A DNA stretch of 25,116 nucleotides from Dehalococcoidia bacterium (GCA_004376435.1 SOJS01000080.1:1-25116), one strand, 5' to 3'; numbered from the stretch's first letter, positions 1 through 7,083 are shown. Notes: generated by a model from the letters alone, not told the origin. A program made the numbers and translations.

Positions 1-66
1 CTCAGCAAAGCCGCCACTGCCCTGGCCGGGAAGGCGGGTACCACAATTACTCGTTCTAAATCATAG
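1..66 (+). CDS. Possible 3' end of an unidentified gene cut by the window edge
   Basis: Frame 1 is open from the first base and closes at TAG (64-66). It gives a 21-residue tail ending in TITRSKS, with codon choices that look normal for this genome. If real, the gene would converge on pilT, whose stop is only ten bases away, much as purA and dapA converge later in the window. The opposite strand is also open here, but in that direction I see no ATG or ribosome binding site that could start a gene. The stretch is too short for a family assignment. Confidence 0.25.
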   Translation, partial: LSKAATALAGKAGTTITRSKS

Positions 67-76
67 CTGTCAATCT

Positions 77-1207
77 TCAGGTCGGGTTAGGACTTGCCGT
101 AACCGCATCTAATGCTGGGGGCATCCGGGCCTCGTCTGGAAACTGAAGTAATTGATTTAATTTTGCCGGATTGCTACTTTTAATCATAGCTTGTTCTTGA
201 GAGACGATACCACTTCTCACCAACTCAGCCAGCGCCTGATCGAGGGTGTGCATACCCTCTTCTTCAGTACTGAACTCCATGTTACGTGGTAGTTCGAAGA
301 CCCTCTGTTCACGAATAAGCTTTCTAATGGCGCTGTTAGCAATCATGACTTCGAAGGCTGCTATTCGACCTCCCTTGATGCGGGGTAACAGGGCCTGTGA
401 CAGTATCGCCTCCAGTACTTGTGATAGCTGCATTATGATTTGCTGCTGCTGGCCATGGGGAAACATATCAATTATGCGGTAGAGGGATTGGACAGCATCG
501 ACTGTGTGCAGTGTACCGAGAACCAGGTGCCCCGTCTCGGCAGCGGTAATAGCTGTGCTCATCGTGTCAACATCGCGCATTTCTCCCACAACTATTACAT
601 CTGGGTCATGACGGAGGGCATGTACCAGGGCATTGGCAAAGGATTTGGTGTCATCACCCAGGTCTCGTTGGGCAATAAGGCATTTTTTGTTTACGTATAA
701 GTATTCAATGGGGTCTTCAATGGTGATGACAGTGCGCGCATCATTTTCATTGAGATGATTAATCATAGCCGCCAGGGTAGTAGACTTGCCACAGCCGGTA
801 GGTCCGGTGACTAGGATGAGCCCCCTTGGCTTGAGAGCAAGTTTCTTGCAGATTTGCGGTAGTTCAAGGTCATCAATGGATGGGACTTCAAATGGTACCA
901 GGCGGAAGGCAAGACTAATTGTTCCTCTTTGCCTCAGTGCGTTAACCCGCAGTCGGGCTAAACCGGGAATGCTATAGGCGAAATCCAATTCCATTTCGGC
1001 AAGGAAGGTGCTCTTTTGTTCTGGTGTGGTAATATCGTCAAATATTGTCTCAGTATATTTTGGAGTGGTGGGAGGCGATTCTTCAAGGGGCGTCAGCACT
1101 CCGTTGATACGGAGCACCGGCGGGCTCGGTACCCATAAATGTAGGTCTGAGGCTCCCTTCTCTACCATTAGTTTAAATAGCTTGCGGGACCCATTTGCTT
1201 TACTCAT
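77..1207 (-). CDS. pilT: Type IV pilus retraction/twitching ATPase PilT
   Basis: This 376-residue protein is a PilT-type member of the GspE/PilT secretion ATPases, hexameric cytoplasmic motors that retract type IV pili. Visible motifs in order are the Walker A loop GPTGCGKST (about 135-143), the Asp-box region TIEDPIEY (162-169), the Walker B region DPDVIVVGEMRD (201-212), the His-box region ETGHLVLGTLHT (224-235) and the C-terminal AIRKLIRE (293-300), the AIRNLIRE-type signature of PilT. The length suits the family. The frame stays open upstream to 1279, but the ATG at 1207 has a GGAG-type ribosome binding site eleven bases before it. The extra codons would run through an intrinsic terminator hairpin, so I start it at 1207. 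No other pilus gene is in the window, so partners must lie elsewhere. PilT is preferred over PilB because of the short N-terminus and the AIRxLIRE motif. Confidence 0.93.
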   Translation of the reverse strand: MSKANGSRKLFKLMVEKGASDLHLWVPSPPVLRINGVLTPLEESPPTTPKYTETIFDDITTPEQKSTFLAEMELDFAYSIPGLARLRVNALRQRGTISLAFRLVPFEVPSIDDLELPQICKKLALKPRGLILVTGPTGCGKSTTLAAMINHLNENDARTVITIEDPIEYLYVNKKCLIAQRDLGDDTKSFANALVHALRHDPDVIVVGEMRDVDTMSTAITAAETGHLVLGTLHTVDAVQSLYRIIDMFPHGQQQQIIMQLSQVLEAILSQALLPRIKGGRIAAFEVMIANSAIRKLIREQRVFELPRNMEFSTEEEGMHTLDQALAELVRSGIVSQEQAMIKSSNPAKLNQLLQFPDEARMPPALDAVTASPNPT

Positions 1208-1239
1208 TGACAAAAACTCTCCTTTTTTCCTGGCAATAC

Positions 1240-1273
1240 TTAAAAGAAAAACCGACCCTTTTAGGGCCGGTTT
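1240..1273 (-). terminator. Intrinsic terminator upstream of pilT
   Basis: On the minus strand a 10-bp stem (arms 1264-1273 and 1249-1258) with a five-base loop is followed by UUCUUUU. One pair (1255/1267) is a G-U wobble only when read as minus-strand RNA and a mismatch on the plus strand, so the hairpin acts in the pilT direction. It ends about 33 bases before the pilT ATG. It may end the tRNA-Ala transcript or act as an attenuator in the pilT leader. Confidence 0.75.
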
Positions 1274-1286
1274 CACCACTTGCTCC

Positions 1287-1318
1287 CCAGAGTCCAGGTG
1301 ACCACATACAGACTCTGG
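1287..1318 (-). other. Hairpin just before the pilT-leader terminator
   Basis: Perfect 8-bp arms (CCAGAGTC and GACTCTGG) enclose a 16-base loop that contains its own small repeat, GGTGACC. It lies 13 bases before the terminator stem. The two hairpins in tandem resemble a sensor plus terminator, but I recognise no conserved aptamer core. Confidence 0.4.
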
Positions 1319-1497
1319 TTCATCACATCCCTACTTCTCGATCAAGCACATTTACTGTCGAGCTACGCTGAAAAGATTAACTCATGTCTGACTCTTCTCC
1401 ATAGACTATTTGGGGTTCTTTTTACCGTATCTTGCTGTTATGCTAGCAGATATGACTTCAGGATGTAATCACCCAAACGGGCTAAATTTAAGGAGTA

Positions 1498-1545
1498 GAT
1501 AGTAATGTGAGAATAGTCCTAGATGGAAAACACTCTCACCCTATC
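1498..1545. repeat. Interrupted inverted repeat
   Basis: The outer arms GATAG/CTATC and inner arms TGAGA/TCTCA are nested around a loop of about 21 bases, with small mismatched bulges between the two arm pairs. It lies in the gene-free stretch between tRNA-Ala and pilT. Its function is unknown. Confidence 0.4.
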
Positions 1546-1565
1546 TGTTTTTAATTGATGTCTAT

Positions 1566-1632
1566 GACCTGCCTCCTTAAAAACTGGTCCAGTTATAATG
1601 TTAGTCTATGGACCAATTAATGGGGGCAGGTC
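1566..1632. repeat. 67-bp imperfect palindrome
   Basis: The outer arms are GACCTGCC (1566-1573) and GGCAGGTC (1625-1632). They are joined by partly matching CC/GG and AT-rich segments to inner arms TGGTCC and GGACCA. The centre is AT-rich. The size and symmetry could fit a small non-autonomous repeat element (MITE- or REP-like), a protein-binding site or an RNA hairpin. A second copy elsewhere in the genome would decide for a repeat element. Confidence 0.5.
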
Positions 1633-1705
1633 AGAAGGAAATCAGAAACAGCGGAATAGGATGGTCAAAAGGGGGAAATGTGGAAGTTCTGCCTATTGGT
1701 ACCTT

Positions 1706-1781
1706 TGGTGGAGCTGGCGGGATTCGAACCCGCTACCTTTTGACTGCCAGTCAAACGTTCTCCCAATTGAACTACAGCCCC
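1706..1781 (-). tRNA. tRNA-Ala, anticodon GGC, CCA encoded
   Basis: The minus strand folds into a full 76-base cloverleaf. It has a 7-bp acceptor stem with the G3-U70 wobble that identifies alanine tRNAs, a 4-bp D stem, a 5-bp anticodon stem, a seven-base loop CTGGCAG carrying anticodon GGC, a five-base variable loop, and a GCGGG/CCCGC T stem around TTCGAAT. The discriminator is A, followed by an encoded CCA end. It reads codons GCC and GCU. A promoter lies just upstream. The transcript may continue towards pilT, since the first clear terminator is over 400 bases further on. Confidence 0.98.
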
Positions 1782-1795
1782 ATATCTCTATATCT

Positions 1796-1824
1796 AATCT
1801 AGCGCAAAATGAGAAGAAAAACAA
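1796..1824 (-). promoter_or_regulatory. Promoter of tRNA-Ala
   Basis: On the minus strand TTGTTT (1819-1824) and TAGATT (1796-1801) are separated by exactly 17 bases. The -10 ends 14 bases before the tRNA 5' end, which fits a short 5' leader to be removed by RNase P. Confidence 0.55.
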
Positions 1825-1861
1825 GTCTAGAATTACATCCTTGCTGGAAGTAGGAGCTTAG

Positions 1862-2398
1862 TTAAGCAGTTGGCGATACATAGAATACGAAAATGCTGTT
1901 GCCGCAGTAGAAGATTTGCGGATTGGCGAGATGCTTCTTGATTAAGCGTTCCATCTCCTCTCTTTTTAGCCTGCTGCCCAGTTCCAGCAGGTCGATGTTG
2001 CCTTTGATTGGCTCCCTGATAAAAATCAGGGGATAATTTGCCTTCACCCTTTTAAGGCAGCCTTCCCTGTCTTGAAGGTGGTGTAAAACCCCCCATAGTA
2101 TCGCCAGTTCCCCGCTGGGCACATCCTCATCCAGATTTTTAACCTCGGCTTCAACTCCTCTATTTTTGGCTCGTCTTACCAGACTGGGGTTGATGTCATA
2201 ACCGCGCAGCCTGGTTGGCAGAAAAATCTCCTTTAGCAGCACTGTTACCTTGCCATCACCACAACCCAGGTCATCCATCTGCCTCTTTTGAAAGTGTGGG
2301 GGGACAATTTCCTTCAGGAATTTAAGCTGTTTCCTTATATGGAGGCCAATAATTACATTATTGCCCAAGAAGAGGTAAGCCAGCCTCTCTATTTTCAT
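1862..2398 (-). CDS. Small class I SAM-dependent methyltransferase
   Basis: This 178-residue protein has a class I methyltransferase core. Motif I is DLGCGDGKVT (43-52), the glycine-rich SAM loop. GYDINP (66-71) gives the acidic residue after strand 2 that usually binds the ribose. WGVLHHLQD (102-110) is the typical motif IV region of the Methyltransf_11/25 type. The short N- and C-termini leave little room for a substrate domain, so the substrate cannot be read from the sequence. The start is ATG, with a weak AGGGAT-like site before it. It follows the membrane-protein gene by 25 bases on the same strand and is probably cotranscribed with it. A small molecule, lipid or quinone methylase would all be possible. 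The fold is well supported and the role is unknown. Confidence 0.8.
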   Translation of the reverse strand: MKIERLAYLFLGNNVIIGLHIRKQLKFLKEIVPPHFQKRQMDDLGCGDGKVTVLLKEIFLPTRLRGYDINPSLVRRAKNRGVEAEVKNLDEDVPSGELAILWGVLHHLQDREGCLKRVKANYPLIFIREPIKGNIDLLELGSRLKREEMERLIKKHLANPQIFYCGNSIFVFYVSPTA

Positions 2399-2423
2399 CT
2401 ATAATCCCTATTTCTCGCTGACA

Positions 2424-3032
2424 TTAGAGTAAGTCCAACCAGCGCAGTAAAGCCCCCAGACCAAAATAGCCACCATAGGCAATAATTAGGCTCTTGATGG
2501 TATTGCCTGCTGTGCACCAGAGGAGGAACTTAGCCATCCGGAAGCGAAGTGCTCCCATGGTAATAGCCATGGGGGTAAAGACGGGGTTAAGCATTACCGA
2601 CATTACAAAAACAACTACTGAGCCCCGGCGCTGTGCCCAGTCAAGGAAGCGGGCTACTTTGGGGGAGGGGGTCTGGTCGGGTTGGGGAGAGAAAAGGCCG
2701 AGCTTGGGGAAAAGGCGGCGACCGCCGCGGCCAAACAGGTAGACAAGAGTGCCACCTATGCCAGCACCGACCCCGGAGGCGACACCAACTAGGGCTGGAT
2801 TTAACACCCCGCCGAGGGTGAATGTTACCACCAGGTAGGGAAGCGGCATCGGTATGCTGATGCCGGCAAGAAAACCAAAGAGGAAGGCGCCTAGATAGCC
2901 ATAATTCTGGAGATGTTTTATATCATCCCAGTAGTAGATAGCCGCGCTGATTATAAGCAGGACAAAAACAGCACCGGCGGCGCCTATGATATAGGCTTTC
3001 TTCTTTGAGAATGTCTCGGCACTTTTTTCCAT
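2424..3032 (-). CDS. VTT-domain (DedA/SNARE-associated) membrane protein
   Basis: This 202-residue protein has a basic N-terminus followed by a strong membrane segment (about 13-33). Hydrophobic stretches follow at about 44-62, 64-98 and 137-162, with a last one at 174-200, and a hydrophilic loop of about 35 residues lies in the middle. The pattern of small residues with proline around the re-entrant part (GISIPMPLPY), then FGRGGRR, then a late NPVFTP and KFLLW..GN...K matches the VTT/DedA (SNARE-associated) family. Bacterial members are thought to act in lipid flipping, membrane homeostasis or proton-linked transport. It lies 38 bases after clpC with no terminator between, so heat-shock read-through is possible. 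The family call is by pattern only, and I cannot give a substrate. Confidence 0.7.
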   Translation of the reverse strand: MEKSAETFSKKKAYIIGAAGAVFVLLIISAAIYYWDDIKHLQNYGYLGAFLFGFLAGISIPMPLPYLVVTFTLGGVLNPALVGVASGVGAGIGGTLVYLFGRGGRRLFPKLGLFSPQPDQTPSPKVARFLDWAQRRGSVVVFVMSVMLNPVFTPMAITMGALRFRMAKFLLWCTAGNTIKSLIIAYGGYFGLGALLRWLDLL

Positions 3033-3070
3033 ATGACTCTTCTATCTAGGCAGGGAATAGGTCTTTTAAG

Positions 3071-5530
3071 TTATGCTTTCCTTGCCTTTGCCTTGGTGGT
3101 GAAGGTTAAGCCGTCATCACCACGGTCAACTGTAATAATATCACCCTCCTTAAATTCACCCCGCAGTACCTTGGTTGACAGGGGATTTTCTACATGGTGC
3201 TCAATAGCCCGCCGCAACGGCCGCGCCCCGTACAGCGGGTCATAGCCTGTCTTGGCGAGCCAAGATTTGGCTTTCTTGGTTAGCTCCACTCCCAGCTTGC
3301 GCTCGGCTAAACGCTCCTGCAAATCCTTGACCATCAAATCAACAATTTTTCTCAGCTGCTCCTCAGTCAGCTCATGGAAGACTATAGTTTCATCAATGCG
3401 GTTGATGAACTCGGGGCGGAAGGTCTTCTTCATCTCAGCCAGCACCTTTTCCTTCATGCTCTCATAGCTCTGTTTTCTGCTTTTCGCCTCATCCTTTTTG
3501 CTAGCAAAGCCGATAGCCATCTGGCGTTTGATGAGTTCGGCGCCAACATTACTGGTCATAATAACCACCGTGTTCTTAAAGTCTACTGTCCGCCCGTGGC
3601 CGTCAGTCAGCCGCCCGTCATCAAGAATCTGGAGAAGGCTGTTGAATACCTCGGGGTGCGCCTTTTCAATCTCATCGAGCAGGATTATGCGGTAGGGGCG
3701 CCGCCGCACTGCCTCGGTGAGCTGTCCTCCCTCTTCATAGCCAACATAGCCCGGCGGGGCGCCGATGAGGCGGGATACGGTGTGCTTCTCCTGGTACTCC
3801 GACATATCAAGCCGCACCATGGCATTCTCGTCGTCAAAAAGGAACTGAGCCAGAGTGCGCGCCAGCTCGGTCTTGCCGACGCCGGTGGGACCGAGAAAGA
3901 TAAAGCTGCCGATGGGTCGCCTCGGGTCCTTTAAGCCCGCCCGGCTCCTTCTGATAGCTTCACAGATGGCGGTTACCGCCTCTTCCTGGTTTATCAGCCG
4001 TTCGTGGATTCTCTCCTCCATATGGAGGAGTTTTTCCGCCTCACCCTCCAGCATCTGGGAGACAGGGATGCCCGTCCACTTAGAAATGAGGTGGGCAATG
4101 TCCTTCTCATCAACTACCTCATCAATCTTCTCCTGCTTCAGCCAGCTACTCTTAGCCTGTTTATACTTCTCCTCAAGACGCAGCCTCTCCGACTTAATCT
4201 GGGCGGCACTTTCATAGTCCTGGCGCTGTGTTGCCGCCTCCTCCTCATTGGCTAGCTGCTTGATTTTCTGCTCCAGTGATTTGACCTCAGGGGGTGCGCT
4301 CTCGGTGTCAATACGCAGCTTGCTGGATGCTTCGTCAATCAGGTCAATTGCCTTATCGGGCAGAAATCGGTCGGAAATATAGCGCCGGCTTAAGCGTGCC
4401 GCTGCCTCCAGAGCGCTATCTTTGATTTTAATCTTGTGATGGGCTTCATAGCGGGGGCGGAGCCCGCGCAGCATTTCAATCGTCGCCTCAATGCTGGGCT
4501 CACCAATAAAGACCGGCTGCAGCCGTCTCTCCAGAGCCTTGTCCTTCTCAATGAACTTGCGGTATTCATCAAGGGTAGTGGCACCGACGCACTGCAGTTC
4601 ACCGTGAGCCAGCGCCGGCTTGAGCATATTGCTGGCATCAATGGCACCCTCGGCGGCACCGGCCCCGACCACGGTATGAATCTCGTCAATGAACAATATA
4701 ACCTCGCCCTGTGCCTGGCGCACCTCATCTATTACTGCCTTGAGCCGCTCCTCAAACTCGCCGCGGAACTTGCTCCCCGCCACCAGCGCCCCCATATCCA
4801 GAGCCACTACCCGGCGTCCTTTCAGGGAGTTAGGGACATCATCGGCGGCTATCCTCTGTGCCAGCCCCTCGGCGATGGCGGTTTTGCCGACGCCGGCATC
4901 ACCGACAATTACCGGGTTGTTCTTGGTGCGGCGGCTAAGTATCTGCATCACCCGCTTAATCTCATCCTCCCGCCCGATAACGGGGTCTAGTTTACCCTGA
5001 TGAGCAAACTCGGTCAGGTCACGGCCATACTTTGCCAGGGAGCGGTATTTGCTCTCGGCTCTGGCATCACTAACCCGATGTCCGCCGCGGACAACCTGCA
5101 AAGCGCGATATACCTTCTCCTGGTCAATACTGTGACGCTGAAAGATATCAGATAGCCCAACCCCTCTCTCCCCAGCCATAGCAATAATAGCAATAAAGAG
5201 GTGCTCAGTGCCGATGAACTCATCTTTCAGCCTGTTGGCTTCCGCAGCCGCTATCTCCAGGAGCTTGGCAACTTCAGGCGTGGCGTAAATCTGTGGCGTC
5301 TCATAGGCAACTTTGGCTGCTTTATCCAGAACTGCTTCTACCTGCTGCCTCACGGCTGCAACATCCACCCCAAGCTCACCAAGTATATCGCCAACCAGAC
5401 CTCCCTCCTGCCGCAGAAGTGCCAGCAGTATATGCGGTACAGCCCACTGGCTGTGGTGATAATTACGGACTAGCTCCTGGGATAGAGCCAGTGCCTCCTG
5501 TGCCTGTTCAGTAAATCTCTCCTGCCTCAC
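3071..5530 (-). CDS. clpC: ClpC-type AAA+ unfoldase, ClpP partner
   Basis: This 819-residue Hsp100 protein has an N-terminal Clp repeat domain (1 to about 145). The first AAA+ module has Walker A GDAGVGKT (210-217) and Walker B LFIDE (279-283). A short middle region (about 415-470) contains a UVR-like stretch, DYESAAQIKSERLRLEEKY. The second module has Walker A GPTGVGKT (547-554), pore loop GYVGYEEGG (594-602) and LLDE (617-620). The middle domain is too short for ClpB. An IGF tripeptide (673-675) sits where ClpA/ClpC/ClpX carry their ClpP-docking loop. It should therefore unfold proteins for ClpP degradation rather than only dissolve aggregates. The start is GTG, with GAGAGGG ten bases before it inside the end of hspR, so the two are translationally coupled. 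clpP is not in the window. Annotation as ClpB is the main alternative and is less likely. Confidence 0.93.
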   Translation of the reverse strand: MRQERFTEQAQEALALSQELVRNYHHSQWAVPHILLALLRQEGGLVGDILGELGVDVAAVRQQVEAVLDKAAKVAYETPQIYATPEVAKLLEIAAAEANRLKDEFIGTEHLFIAIIAMAGERGVGLSDIFQRHSIDQEKVYRALQVVRGGHRVSDARAESKYRSLAKYGRDLTEFAHQGKLDPVIGREDEIKRVMQILSRRTKNNPVIVGDAGVGKTAIAEGLAQRIAADDVPNSLKGRRVVALDMGALVAGSKFRGEFEERLKAVIDEVRQAQGEVILFIDEIHTVVGAGAAEGAIDASNMLKPALAHGELQCVGATTLDEYRKFIEKDKALERRLQPVFIGEPSIEATIEMLRGLRPRYEAHHKIKIKDSALEAAARLSRRYISDRFLPDKAIDLIDEASSKLRIDTESAPPEVKSLEQKIKQLANEEEAATQRQDYESAAQIKSERLRLEEKYKQAKSSWLKQEKIDEVVDEKDIAHLISKWTGIPVSQMLEGEAEKLLHMEERIHERLINQEEAVTAICEAIRRSRAGLKDPRRPIGSFIFLGPTGVGKTELARTLAQFLFDDENAMVRLDMSEYQEKHTVSRLIGAPPGYVGYEEGGQLTEAVRRRPYRIILLDEIEKAHPEVFNSLLQILDDGRLTDGHGRTVDFKNTVVIMTSNVGAELIKRQMAIGFASKKDEAKSRKQSYESMKEKVLAEMKKTFRPEFINRIDETIVFHELTEEQLRKIVDLMVKDLQERLAERKLGVELTKKAKSWLAKTGYDPLYGARPLRRAIEHHVENPLSTKVLRGEFKEGDIITVDRGDDGLTFTTKAKARKA

Positions 5531-5533
5531 AGG

Positions 5534-5833
5534 TTATCTACCCTCTCTTCCCGACTCTAGCTCATCCAGCTTGCGCTTCAGTTCCGTCATATGTTGTGCC
5601 AGGCGCAGAATGACCTCAACCCCAGCCAGATTAACACCGAGGTCATCAATTAAAGTCTTTATCCAGTGAAGCTGGGCGATATCCCTCTCTGAGTAGAGGC
5701 GGGTATTACCTTGAGACCGAGATGGCTCTATTATGCCAACCCTCTCGTAATAGCGCAAGGTATGATTTTTAACGCCGACCATTCTGGCGGCGATACTTAT
5801 CACATAGCGCGGTTCAGTATTATTTGCTTCCAT
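5534..5833 (-). CDS. hspR: HspR, MerR-family heat-shock repressor
   Basis: This 99-residue protein has a MerR-type winged helix-turn-helix. YVISIAARMVGVKNHTLRYYERVGIIEPSRS (about 10-40) includes the family's TLRYYERxGLI-type signature, followed by NTRLYSERDIAQL. A coiled, charged tail follows (about 75-99). It lacks a metal- or drug-binding C-terminal domain, as expected for HspR, the repressor that in Actinobacteria and epsilon-proteobacteria works with DnaK as corepressor. The place between dnaJ and clpC strongly supports HspR over other short MerR proteins. dnaJ ends 17 bases before its ATG (GAGGC upstream) and its stop is three bases before the clpC GTG. It probably represses its own operon through the repeats around the dnaJ promoter. 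Confidence 0.88.
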   Translation of the reverse strand: MEANNTEPRYVISIAARMVGVKNHTLRYYERVGIIEPSRSQGNTRLYSERDIAQLHWIKTLIDDLGVNLAGVEVILRLAQHMTELKRKLDELESGREGR

Positions 5834-5850
5834 AGTAGCCTAGCCTCAAT

Positions 5851-6828
5851 TTAATCTGGCCGCAGCTCTTTGAGCTGCTCAAATAGCTCCCTCTCCTTGC
5901 TCGATAGTTTGGTCGGCAGTTCAATATTTACCCTAGCCAGCAGGTCGCCATAGGAAGAATTCTTCATTTGGGGCATACCCTGCCCGGTTAGGCGGAAGAT
6001 ACGCCCGTTCTGAGTCTCGGGCGGGATTTTCAGTGCCAGCTTGCCCTTAAGAGTAGGCACCTTGATTTCTCCGCCCAGCACCGCCACCGTCAGCGGCACG
6101 GCTACCTCAACATGTAAATCATTACCCTGGCGTTCAAATTTTGGATGTGGCTTAACTGAAACCACCAGATAAAGGTCGCCGTTAGCCCCGCTGTGGCTGG
6201 GCTGTCCCTTGCCGGCAATACGCACCCGTGACCCGTTCCTAACCCCAGCCGGAATCTTCACCTCAAGGCGCTTTGTTTTAGCTGCCACCCCCGAGCCCTG
6301 ACACACCGAGCAGGGCACATTCTGAATAAAACCACTTCCCCGGCAGGTGGGGCAGGGCTCCTCAACGGCAAGGCTGATAGTGCGGCTGGTCCCGCGATAG
6401 GCTTCTTCCAGAGTGACCTCAATCGGGGATGTTATATCCCGACCTCGCCTTGGCTGACCTCGCTGGCTGAAGGTGCCGCCGCCAACCCCGCGCAGCATCT
6501 CGTCAAACAAACTGCCGATGTCATCACCGCTGGAATAGAACCTAAAGCCACCCGTGCCAGAATCCCATCCTGATGATGGCTGCGCTTGGGCAAACTGGTC
6601 AGCATACTGCCACTGGTCACCAAAGCGGTCATATTTCGGCCGCTTCTCCTTGTCCGATAGAACCTCATAAGCTTCGTTTATCTGCTTAAACCTTGCCTCG
6701 GCTGACTTATCACTAGGGTTGACATCGGGGTGATATTTGCGCGCCAGGCGGCGGTAAGCCTGCTTTATCTCCCGCTCGCTGGCATTGCGGTTAACGCCTA
6801 GAATTTCATAGTAATCCTTGCCAGCCAT
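5851..6828 (-). CDS. dnaJ: DnaJ-type co-chaperone with a single zinc site
   Basis: This 325-residue Hsp40 stimulates DnaK ATP hydrolysis and delivers substrates. The J domain (about 5-70) has YHPDV with the HPD triad at 33-35. A Gly/Phe/Ser-rich linker spans about 85-130. The first substrate-binding domain carries two CxxCxGxG repeats, at C159/C162 and C173/C176. The C-terminal beta domains follow (about 190-325). Classical DnaJ has four such repeats and two zinc ions, while CbpA has none. This protein keeps only enough for one zinc and is also shorter than the usual 370-380 residues. It opens the dnaJ-hspR-clpC operon behind a consensus promoter. The ribosome binding site is GAGAGG, close to the ATG. 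dnaK and grpE are not in the window. Confidence 0.9.
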   Translation of the reverse strand: MAGKDYYEILGVNRNASEREIKQAYRRLARKYHPDVNPSDKSAEARFKQINEAYEVLSDKEKRPKYDRFGDQWQYADQFAQAQPSSGWDSGTGGFRFYSSGDDIGSLFDEMLRGVGGGTFSQRGQPRRGRDITSPIEVTLEEAYRGTSRTISLAVEEPCPTCRGSGFIQNVPCSVCQGSGVAAKTKRLEVKIPAGVRNGSRVRIAGKGQPSHSGANGDLYLVVSVKPHPKFERQGNDLHVEVAVPLTVAVLGGEIKVPTLKGKLALKIPPETQNGRIFRLTGQGMPQMKNSSYGDLLARVNIELPTKLSSKERELFEQLKELRPD

Positions 6829-6859
6829 TTTTCCTCTCTACTCCCTACGATACAAAAAT

Positions 6860-6888
6860 ATTATAAACTATTTTGTTAAATATGTCAA
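6860..6888 (-). promoter_or_regulatory. Consensus sigma-70 promoter of dnaJ-hspR-clpC
   Basis: On the minus strand TTGACA (6883-6888) and TATAAT (6860-6865) are both perfect and exactly 17 bases apart, ending about 31 bases before the dnaJ ATG. A promoter this strong needs a repressor to be off at normal temperature, which fits HspR encoded in the same operon. Confidence 0.9.
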
Positions 6889-6947
6889 TATTATTTATAA
6901 AGAAATTTAACTAATTTTATTATAAAACTTAACCAATTTTGTTAAAG
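6863..6947. promoter_or_regulatory. Three phased operator-like repeats, putative HspR sites
   Basis: The best copy (6928-6947) is an inverted repeat, CTTAAC-N7-GTTAAAG. A second, degenerate copy begins at 6907 (TTAACTAATTTT). A third (6864-6880, TAAAC-N6-GTTAAA) lies in the spacer between -35 and -10. Copy-to-copy spacing is 22 and 43 bases, close to two and four helical turns, so all would face the same side of the DNA. The arms differ from the actinobacterial HAIR element (CTTGAGT-N7-ACTCAAG) but share its 7-base spacing. HspR binding is inferred, and the AT richness of the region weakens the case. Confidence 0.5.
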
Positions 6948-7037
6948 ATGATATGTTATTGGTTGAGAGAACACAAGGAAGAGGCCGAGGCCAAGGAAAA
7001 GGGCTACTGGTATAAGGCGCCGTTATGGCAGTTTTAA
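6948..7037 (+). other. 29-codon open frame, possible gene remnant
   Basis: ATG at 6948 opens a frame of 29 residues (REHKEEAEAKEKGYWYKAP in its middle) closed by TAA at 7035-7037. The same frame then stays open to 7094. Its GC-rich, codon-like composition contrasts with the AT-rich promoter beside it. No ribosome binding site is clear, and the first codons overlap the operator repeats. It could be a decayed gene tail or chance. Confidence 0.12.
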
Positions 7038-7083
7038 CTGTTCTGTGGCTATCTTACCCGCCGGCGCCGTGGGCTAAATGACC

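Larger units (their letters stand above)
1208..1705. other. 500-base gap between tRNA-Ala and pilT, without a convincing gene but rich in inverted repeats
   Basis: No convincing reading frame occurs on either strand. The gap holds four inverted repeats: 1566-1632, 1498-1545, 1287-1318 and 1249-1273. The last is followed by a U-run on the minus strand. The region could be a long pilT leader, the tail of the tRNA transcript, a small structured RNA or a decayed mobile element. I could not match it to a known riboswitch or RNA family by eye. Confidence 0.6.

Noticed and set aside
1208..1279. 24-residue N-terminal extension of PilT
   Set aside because: It would be translated through the terminator hairpin, and the downstream ATG has a good ribosome binding site and gives the usual N-terminus.
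1240..1318. A known riboswitch before pilT (cyclic di-GMP considered)
   Set aside because: The two hairpins lack any conserved aptamer sequence I know, including that of the cyclic di-GMP classes. I kept only the hairpins and terminator.
1598..1861. Open frames of 60-90 residues across the tRNA on the plus strand
   Set aside because: They are antisense to tRNA-Ala. The GGAGGIRTR-like peptide is a well-known artefact of reading a tRNA backwards.
3374..4990. Long plus-strand frames inside clpC
   Set aside because: They lie antisense to a complete, motif-rich gene and resemble no protein family.
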